DNA of 53,129 nt. It comes from Sporichthya sp. Lineage in GTDB: Bacteria; Actinomycetota; Actinomycetes; Sporichthyales; Sporichthyaceae. The notes below the pieces were generated by a model. The model was not told where the DNA came from, made no database searches, and saw only the letters and a program-made list of their open reading frames with translations. A program made the position numbers and the translations under genes. Positions 47,556 to 53,129 of the stretch are shown here, one piece after another (the first letter of the stretch is position 1; every line of letters begins with the position of its first letter). Location of the stretch: NCBI RefSeq assembly GCF_013815995.1, contig NZ_JACDFE010000004.1, positions 1-53,129 on the forward strand, in the 5' to 3' direction.

Positions 47556-48830
47556 ATGCGCAGCGAATCCCAGATCGCCACTCTCCACATCGAGGAGTCC
47601 CCGCGGTTCACGAGTTCCCCGTTCGAGCCGTCGCTCCCGCCGATCACCAGCCTGAACGACGTCGATCTGACGGACCCGGAGCTACTCCGCTGCGGAGATC
47701 CGCACGCCACGTGGCGCGTGCTACGTGACCAGGCGCCGGTCTTCTGGCACGAAAAGGGTGCCCGGGGGACGCGGGGGCAGGGGTTCTGGGCGGTGACCAC
47801 CCATGCCGAGTGCAGCGAGGTGCACCGGCTCACCTCGGTGTTCTCCAATACGCAGACGGAGTTCATGGACCTGCTTCCGGAAGACATTCCGAACAACCTG
47901 AGCAGCATGGACCCGCCCGAGCACGCGAAGTACCGGGGGATCCTGCGAGCCTTCTTCACCGGCAAGGCGATCAATGCCCGCGCCGAACATGTTCGGGCGC
48001 TGATCACGGCGATCCTCGATGAGGCCGAGCAGGTGAAGGAGTTCAACTTCCACGACCAGATCGCGCAACGGGTACCGCTGCTCGCCACCGCTGCCCTGCT
48101 CGACATCTCGCCTGAGGACACGATGTCGCTCGCGATGCAGCTCGGTGCGTTGGATTACGGGGGCCAGGACCCGCTGGCTGCCTACACCCGCGCGGTGATG
48201 GACTTCTTCGACGATCTCACCCGGGACTGGAAGCGGGGCGAGCACGATTCGATCGTCGGGGCGGTCGTGGACGCCGACATCGATGGTGCGCCCATCGACC
48301 GTGCGGATGCTCTTGCCTATCTGTGGGTGCTCTTCACCGGTGCCCTCGACACCACCGCCCACGCGGCCACCATCGGTCTGCTCTCGCTCTTTCATCATCC
48401 CGATCAGCTCGAGCTTCTTCGCCGCGACCCCAGCCTCGCGACGGGGGCCGTCACCGAGATGTTGCGGTGGACGGCCACGTCCAATGTCGTCAAGCACGTG
48501 GCGCTCACCGACCACGAACTGGCGGGCGTTCCGATCAAGGCCGGCGACTTCATCGCGACCTATCCGCCCTCGGCCAACCGGGACGAGCGGGTCTTCGCCG
48601 ACCCGTTCCGCTTCGATCTCACCCGCCGGGCAGACGCTCCGCTGTTCACCTTTGGTGGCGGTCCGCATCTGTGCCTGGGGCACCTCTTCGCTCGCATGGA
48701 ACTCGGCCTGCTGTTCGAGGAGTTGTTCACTCGTTTCCCCGACCTCGAACAGGCCGGCCCGGCCGTACGAGGCGAGGCCTTCACGATGACGCTTTCCCCG
48801 CTGAACGAACTGCCAGTGCGCCTGCGCTGA
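47556..48830 (+). CDS. Cytochrome P450, second copy
   Basis: 424 residues from the ATG at 47556, eight bases after AGGAGG. The I-helix is LFTGALDTTAHAA, the K-helix is TEMLRWTAT (ExxR) and the heme loop is FGGGPHLCLGHLFAR with the axial Cys. It is only distantly like the P450 at 13665. The expected P450 Ala-Gly pair in the I-helix reads Gly-Ala here. It stands between an amidohydrolase and an acyl-CoA synthetase. The substrate is unknown, and ferredoxin genes are absent. Confidence 0.9.
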   Translation: MRSESQIATLHIEESPRFTSSPFEPSLPPITSLNDVDLTDPELLRCGDPHATWRVLRDQAPVFWHEKGARGTRGQGFWAVTTHAECSEVHRLTSVFSNTQTEFMDLLPEDIPNNLSSMDPPEHAKYRGILRAFFTGKAINARAEHVRALITAILDEAEQVKEFNFHDQIAQRVPLLATAALLDISPEDTMSLAMQLGALDYGGQDPLAAYTRAVMDFFDDLTRDWKRGEHDSIVGAVVDADIDGAPIDRADALAYLWVLFTGALDTTAHAATIGLLSLFHHPDQLELLRRDPSLATGAVTEMLRWTATSNVVKHVALTDHELAGVPIKAGDFIATYPPSANRDERVFADPFRFDLTRRADAPLFTFGGGPHLCLGHLFARMELGLLFEELFTRFPDLEQAGPAVRGEAFTMTLSPLNELPVRLR

Positions 48831-48837
48831 CCGGGAA

Positions 48838-48868
48838 GTCAGAGTGGTATAGTGCTGACTAGTCTTAC
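48838..48868 (+). promoter_or_regulatory. Promoter with shared element, acyl-CoA synthetase
   Basis: GTCAGA, a 16-base spacer and TAGTCT, with GGTATAGTGCTGACTAGTCT matching the P450 promoter element at 47499. The gene starts 22 bases later. Confidence 0.55.
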
Positions 48869-48890
48869 TGGCCGAACAGAGGATGCCTCG

Positions 48891-50495
48891 ATGGAGCGCC
48901 CAGCGAGCGGAGAAACGGTCAACGACACCCTGCGGCAAGCCGTTGCATCGACCCCGGACGCCGTCTTTCTCGACTTCGAGGGCCTGCAGCTGACCTACCG
49001 GGACGTGTGGACCCAGCGCACGGACCTCGCGCGTGGGCTGCACGCCCTCGGCGTGCGTCGCGGGGACCGGGTCGTGACGGTGCTGGACACCGGGCCGGAT
49101 GCCATCGCAGGGTGGTTCGCGGTGCACGCGCTCGGGGCGGTCCACGTCCCGATCAACACCGCCTACAAGGGCGAGTTCCTGCGCCATCAGATCGCGGACT
49201 CGGGCGCTCGCGTGGCCATCGCCGAGGCGGACTACGCCGAGCGGATCCTGGGTCTGTGGGACGGCACACCGGAGCTGACGACCCTGCTGCACCGCGGCGA
49301 CGTCGAGGCCGTGTCCTCGCCCGCGCGAACGGTCAGCCCGCTCGACGCCCACCGGCTGACCGACGGTGAGTTGCCGGAGCCGGAGCTCGTCGGCCGGGAC
49401 CTGGCCTCACTGATCTACACCTCGGGAACGACCGGGCCGTCCAAAGGCTGCATGATCAGCCACAACTACCTGTGCGATCTCGCCCGCCGCTTCCTGGGCA
49501 TCAGCGGCCGGTCCGCGCACGAAGTCAACTGGACCCCGCTGCCCCTGTTCCACATCTTCGCCATCACTGCGGTGCTCTCCAGTGCGCAGATCGGCGGGAC
49601 GACGAGCATGGCGCCGCGCTTCTCCGCGTCGGCGTTCTGGTCGGAGGTCGAGCGGTCCGGTGCGACGATCGTCAACCTGCTGGGCTCCATGGCGTCGATC
49701 ATCGCCAACGCCCCGGACTCCCCGGAGATGCTGCGCTGCCGCGGGCAGCTGCGCTCCGTGCTCGCCGTACCGTTCCCGCAGGAACTCAAGGACGTCTGGC
49801 GTCAGCGCTTCGGTGTGAAGTGGCCAGGCTTCTCCACGTACGGGCAGACCGAATCCGGCAGCATGGTGACCTGTCCGATCGACGAGAATGTCCCCCCAGG
49901 TTCCTCGGGGCGGCGCAACGACACCCTCGATGTGCGGATCTTCGATGAGAACGATCACGAGCTGCCCGCGGGGGTCCCCGGCGAGATCGTCGTGCGCCCC
50001 TTGAAGCCGTCGGTGATGTTCGACGGCTATTGGAACCGCCCAGCCGAGACCCTCGCCGTCTCCGGCAACTACTGGCACCACACCGGGGACATCGGGAAGT
50101 TCGACGAGGCGGGCTACTTCTACTTCGTCGACCGGCAGAAGGACTACCTCCGCCGTCGGGGCGAGAACATTTCGAGCTTCGAGGTCGAGATGTCGTTGGT
50201 CCAGCATCCCGCCGTCGCTGAGGCAGCGGTGTTCGCGATCCCGTCCGAGCTGACGGAGGACGACGTCAAGACCTGCATCGTGCTGATGCCCGGCCAGACC
50301 GTCGACCCGGCCGAGCTGTGTGTGTGGGCGAGTGAACGCATCCCGTTCTTCGCTCTGCCGCGGTACATCGAGATCGTGGACGAGCTGCCCAAGAACCCCG
50401 TCGGGCGAGTACTGAAGTTCGAGTTGCGCGACCGCGGCGTCACCCCGGAAACGTGGGACCGAGAGACCTCGGACGTCGTCGTCACGCGTCGCTGA
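48891..50495 (+). CDS. AMP-forming acyl-CoA synthetase
   Basis: 534 residues from the ATG at 48891, which has AGAGGATG just upstream. The ATP loop is LIYTSGTTGPSKGCMISH, and the adenylate motifs STYGQTE, YWHHTGDIGKFDEAGYFYFV and DRQKDYLRRRGENISSFEVE follow. The C-terminal Lys lies in NPVGRVLKFELR. It joins a carboxylic acid to CoA. In this cluster it would activate the acid made after P450 and SDR steps; which acid cannot be told. Confidence 0.92.
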   Translation: MERPASGETVNDTLRQAVASTPDAVFLDFEGLQLTYRDVWTQRTDLARGLHALGVRRGDRVVTVLDTGPDAIAGWFAVHALGAVHVPINTAYKGEFLRHQIADSGARVAIAEADYAERILGLWDGTPELTTLLHRGDVEAVSSPARTVSPLDAHRLTDGELPEPELVGRDLASLIYTSGTTGPSKGCMISHNYLCDLARRFLGISGRSAHEVNWTPLPLFHIFAITAVLSSAQIGGTTSMAPRFSASAFWSEVERSGATIVNLLGSMASIIANAPDSPEMLRCRGQLRSVLAVPFPQELKDVWRQRFGVKWPGFSTYGQTESGSMVTCPIDENVPPGSSGRRNDTLDVRIFDENDHELPAGVPGEIVVRPLKPSVMFDGYWNRPAETLAVSGNYWHHTGDIGKFDEAGYFYFVDRQKDYLRRRGENISSFEVEMSLVQHPAVAEAAVFAIPSELTEDDVKTCIVLMPGQTVDPAELCVWASERIPFFALPRYIEIVDELPKNPVGRVLKFELRDRGVTPETWDRETSDVVVTRR

Positions 50496-50515
50496 CCCCT
50501 GAGAGGAATCGGACA

Positions 50516-51706
50516 ATGCCTGACCTCGGGTACGCCGCCTTCGACGCGGACAACCACTACTACGAAGCGCACGACGCCTTTACCCGACACCTCGATCCGC
50601 GGCTGGGGCCGCGGACGATCGAGTGGGTCGAGGTGGCCGGCGGCCGGCGCTATCACGCTGTCGGCGGCCAGATCGCGCGCGTCGTGAGCAACCCGACGTT
50701 CGACCCGGTGGCCAAACCCGGCTCGCTCGCCGAGTACTTCCGCGGCAACCCCCGGGGCAAGAAGCCCGAGGAGCTGCTGGCCGATCGGCACCCCATCCAG
50801 CCCGAGTACCTCGACCGGGACGCGCGCCTGAAGACGATGGACGCCCAGGGCCTGGAAGCCGTGTGGCTCTTCCCCACGCTGGCCGTGCTCTACGAGGAGT
50901 TGCTCCGCCACGATCCGATGGCGGTCGCGGCCACCTTCACCGCCTTCAACCGGTGGGCGGACGAGGACTGGGGCTGCAACTACAAGGACCGGATCTTCAC
51001 CGCGCCCTACCTCTCCCTCGCGGATCTCGACACGGCGATCGGTGAGCTCGAGTGGGCGCTGGGCCGGGGAGCTCGGGTCGTCTGCATGCGCCCGGCTGCT
51101 CCCACCACGGCCGTGGGTCAGATCTCGCCGGGCGACCCGAGCTTCGATCCGTTCTGGGCTCGGCTGAACGAGGCCGGCATTCCGCTGGTCTTCCACGCGA
51201 GCGACTCGGGTTACTCCACCAACGGGTACGCCAATCAGCGCTTCAGTGGCAACGCTTCGTTCGGCGATGGCCGGCCCACCGTCAAGATGTTCGCCCTGGA
51301 GCGGGCGGTGGGCGACATGCTCGCCACTCTCATCTTCGACAAAGTCTTCGACCGCTTCCCCAACCTGCGGATCGCGTCAGTCGAGAACGGGGCTCAGTTC
51401 GTCCCTGACCTGCTGCGCAAGATGCACTCCACCGCGACCAAGATGCCGGGCTACTTCAGCGAGGACCCGGTCGAGACGTTCAAGCGCCACGTCTGGATCA
51501 ACCCGTTCTGGGAGGACGACGTGACGGCGATCGCCGAGATCATGGGCCCCGACCATGTGATCTTCGGTTCGGACTGGCCGCACATGGAGGGCTTGGCCGA
51601 GCCGCTGGACTACGCCGAAGAGCTGACGAGCTTCGACGCCGAGACCCGCCGCAAGATCATGCGCGGTAATGCCGAGGCGTTGAACACCCCTCGCCTCAAG
51701 CCGTGA
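50516..51706 (+). CDS. Amidohydrolase-fold hydrolase, second copy
   Basis: 396 residues from the ATG at 50516. DADNHYYEAHDAFTRHLDP near the start and the late SDWPHMEGLAEP motif with FVPDLLRKMH are those of PF04909-type metal hydrolases or decarboxylases. VFHASDSGYS carries a further metal His. It differs in sequence from the copy at 45964, so the two may act at different steps. Its stop overlaps the next gene by four bases. Confidence 0.87.
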   Translation: MPDLGYAAFDADNHYYEAHDAFTRHLDPRLGPRTIEWVEVAGGRRYHAVGGQIARVVSNPTFDPVAKPGSLAEYFRGNPRGKKPEELLADRHPIQPEYLDRDARLKTMDAQGLEAVWLFPTLAVLYEELLRHDPMAVAATFTAFNRWADEDWGCNYKDRIFTAPYLSLADLDTAIGELEWALGRGARVVCMRPAAPTTAVGQISPGDPSFDPFWARLNEAGIPLVFHASDSGYSTNGYANQRFSGNASFGDGRPTVKMFALERAVGDMLATLIFDKVFDRFPNLRIASVENGAQFVPDLLRKMHSTATKMPGYFSEDPVETFKRHVWINPFWEDDVTAIAEIMGPDHVIFGSDWPHMEGLAEPLDYAEELTSFDAETRRKIMRGNAEALNTPRLKP

Positions 51707-52107
51707 CGCCGGAGGAGATCGGTTCGCTCGCCGACGCGCTGATGACGGCGCTGGCGGGGGCCGATCCCGCGGCGCTGGGCGCCCTCTACGCATCTGAGGT
51801 TGCGGTGTGGCACAACTATGACCGCGTCGAGCAGACCGGCGAACAGAGCGTGCGGACCCTGGCGTGGATGAGTTCGCGGGTCCGCGGGCTGACCTACTCC
51901 GAGGTCCACCGCGACCTGCTCCCGGACGGGTACGTGCAGCGCCACCTCATGACGGCAACCGAGCCGGCCTTTACCGCCCCGTGCATGTTGCGGGTCTGGT
52001 GTGCCGACGGCCGCATCACCCGGATCGAGGAATACCTGGACAGCGCCGACGTCCAGGCGGTCCGCGAGATGGCGGCCGCTCACCTCCGAAATCGCGTCGC
52101 AACCTGA
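51703..52107 (+). CDS. SnoaL/NTF2-like small protein
   Basis: 134 residues from the GTG that overlaps the previous stop (GTGA). The cone-fold pattern includes LYASEVAVWHNYDRVEQTGE, YVQRHLMTA and RITRIEEYLDSADVQAV, as in SnoaL-like proteins. Such proteins act as isomerases, hydratases or dehydratases, or as binding partners. It is tightly coupled to the amidohydrolase, so a joint step is likely. Confidence 0.83.
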   Translation: MTPEEIGSLADALMTALAGADPAALGALYASEVAVWHNYDRVEQTGEQSVRTLAWMSSRVRGLTYSEVHRDLLPDGYVQRHLMTATEPAFTAPCMLRVWCADGRITRIEEYLDSADVQAVREMAAAHLRNRVAT

Positions 52108-52137
52108 TGGACCATCAGTCGAACCGACAGGACAGCC

Positions 52138-52986
52138 ATGCCCATCGATCTTGACCTTGCCCTGAGCTCGACCTACGGTCCGACCCCCGACAGCTGGGAC
52201 GCGGATCGCGTCCTGCTGTACCACCTGGGGCTGGGCGCGGGGGCCTCGCTGGAGGAGGCCGAGCTCGCCTACGTGAACGAGCGCAACCTCAAGGTTCTGC
52301 CGACCTTCAGCGTCATCCCCGCTTTCGAGGCCGCGCTGCCCGCCATCCGAGGGCCGGGCCTGGACTACAACGTCGCACGCATGCTGCACGGGGAGCAGGA
52401 GCTCCAGGTGTTCGCCCCGCTGCCGCCGGTCGCGGAGATTGTCACCACGCCCACCGTCGAGAGTGTCTGGGACAAGGGGAAGGCGGCTGTGATCGTCGTG
52501 CGCGCCGACACGAACCTGGCCGACGGCACGCCCCTGTGCAGCAACCGCTTCAAGCTCTTTGCCCGTGGGGAGGGCGGGTTCGGTGGGGACCCGGGCCCGA
52601 AGGCGGAGGTGCCGGTGCCCGAGGGGGAGCCGACGCGGATCTTCGAGATTCCGACCCTGCCGCAGCAGGCCGCCATCTACCGGCTCTCCGGCGACCGTAA
52701 CCCGCTGCACATCGATCCTGGATTTGCCCGGCGGGGCGGGTTCGACCGTCCCATTCTGCATGGACTGTGCAGCTGGGGAATGGTGTGCAAGGGCGTGGTC
52801 GACGAGCTGCTCGCCGGTGATGTCACCGCGGTGGCCGGGTGGAGTGCGCGCTTCGCCGGCTCGGTCTATCCGGGCGAGACCCTGGTCGTGCGGGCGTGGC
52901 ACCGGCAGAAGGACATCCTCGTGGAGGCCGGCGTCAAGGAGTCCGGTGCGGTGGCGCTGTCCAACGCTGTTCTCACCCTGACCTGA
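52138..52986 (+). CDS. MaoC-type enoyl-CoA hydratase 2
   Basis: 282 residues with a double hot-dog fold. The hydratase 2 motif YRLSGDRNPLHIDPGFARRG, then PILHGLC, lies near residue 185, with the catalytic Asp and His. The N-terminal half is the paired non-catalytic hot-dog domain. It hydrates a trans-enoyl-CoA to a (R)-3-hydroxyacyl-CoA. It follows the SnoaL-like gene by 30 bases and closes the run of the cluster. Confidence 0.88.
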   Translation: MPIDLDLALSSTYGPTPDSWDADRVLLYHLGLGAGASLEEAELAYVNERNLKVLPTFSVIPAFEAALPAIRGPGLDYNVARMLHGEQELQVFAPLPPVAEIVTTPTVESVWDKGKAAVIVVRADTNLADGTPLCSNRFKLFARGEGGFGGDPGPKAEVPVPEGEPTRIFEIPTLPQQAAIYRLSGDRNPLHIDPGFARRGGFDRPILHGLCSWGMVCKGVVDELLAGDVTAVAGWSARFAGSVYPGETLVVRAWHRQKDILVEAGVKESGAVALSNAVLTLT

Positions 52987-53011
52987 ACGGACCGGGCGCC
53001 TGGCTAGTGGT

Positions 53012-53129
53012 CTGTCTGTGAATTAGCGCGGTATGATTGATCATGCCGATCAAGACAGCACCGGCGTTGCCGGTCAGTAGTGAGCAGCGCGCGGAGTTGG
53101 CCCGGATGGCGCGGTCCTCGACGCTGCCC
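53012..53129 (+). mobile_element. Left part of an IS630-type insertion sequence (window edge)
   Basis: The ATG at 53043 opens MPIKTAPALPVSSEQRAEL, then ARMARSSTL, the N-terminal form of IS630-family transposases. The frame is cut by the window end. The short terminal sequence before it (TGGTCTGTCTGTG) is the probable left inverted repeat. The exact end cannot be set without the other side. Confidence 0.65.
53043..53129 (+). CDS. IS630-family transposase, 5' part only
   Basis: The first 29 residues are seen (start MPIKTAPALPVSSEQRAEL). They match the leading helix of IS630 transposases, ahead of the helix-turn-helix. The gene continues past the window. It stands 56 bases after the MaoC gene, so it lies at the cluster border. 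Confidence 0.6.
   Translation, partial: MPIKTAPALPVSSEQRAELARMARSSTLP

Noticed and set aside
47721-49352. Long minus-strand open frame of 543 codons antisense to the second P450 and the acyl-CoA synthetase
   Set aside because: Both plus-strand genes carry full catalytic motifs; the antisense translation has none.

Overview
The window is high-GC DNA with many GTG starts, an F420-type luciferase-like oxidoreductase, P450 and acyl-CoA gene clusters, double-TetR and AtuA-type proteins and an arsenate reductase resembling the mycothiol-linked class. This points to an actinomycete. The species cannot be named from the sequence alone.

Layout. (1) 1-4060: potassium uptake. A TrkH/KtrB channel and a KimA-like permease overlap on the minus strand, beside the start of a kdp operon cut off after about 65 codons of kdpA. 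(2) 4070-6392: an arsR-aquaporin-arsC operon with two inverted-repeat operators and a clipped divergent gene, then a VapBC toxin-antitoxin pair. (3) 6677-28498: an intact tRNA with anticodon CAT, followed by four partial copies of its 3' half (ending at 9573, 11544, 26341 and 28498). Several of these cores are flanked by a conserved arm repeat (CGTGGAGC-N4-CGTGGAGC). They divide the region into tandem cassettes: A carries AbiEi plus an opposing AbiEi/AbiEii-like pair; B a near-identical AbiEi with its AbiEii; C a HTH/PIN remnant and a 12-kb catabolic cluster; D degraded CpaF-type ATPase and membrane-protein genes; a trailing segment carries a HEPN/nucleotidyltransferase pair. I see no integrase. 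(4) 29605-43728: a segment bounded by two orphan arm repeats with no tRNA core. It holds a transporter stump, a glnT-glxBCD (N-methylglutamate synthase-like) operon with a DAO-type oxidase, HutD, an M20 amidohydrolase and a cupin regulator, then a row of exported and membrane genes (metallo-beta-lactamase fold, unknown exported protein, LivK-type lipoprotein, polytopic membrane protein). (5) 43776-52986: a second P450 cluster with double-TetR regulator, SDR, two amidohydrolases, acyl-CoA synthetase, SnoaL-like protein and MaoC hydratase. (6) 53043-end: start of an IS630-type transposase.

How the genes work together. Cluster C (13665-25852) has the parts of an acyclic-terpene (Atu/Liu-like) pathway: P450 hydroxylase, biotin carboxylase, carboxyltransferase and biotin carrier, AtuA and its small partner, three crotonase-fold enzymes, two acyl-CoA dehydrogenases and an F420-type oxidoreductase. 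The biotin carboxylase gene carries one apparent frameshift. Cluster 5 looks like oxidation and CoA activation of another hydrophobic substrate, with three promoter regions sharing one motif. The glnT-glx operon is likely to assimilate nitrogen or methylamine-type compounds. The overall picture is a tRNA-anchored accretion of defence modules and catabolic cargo.
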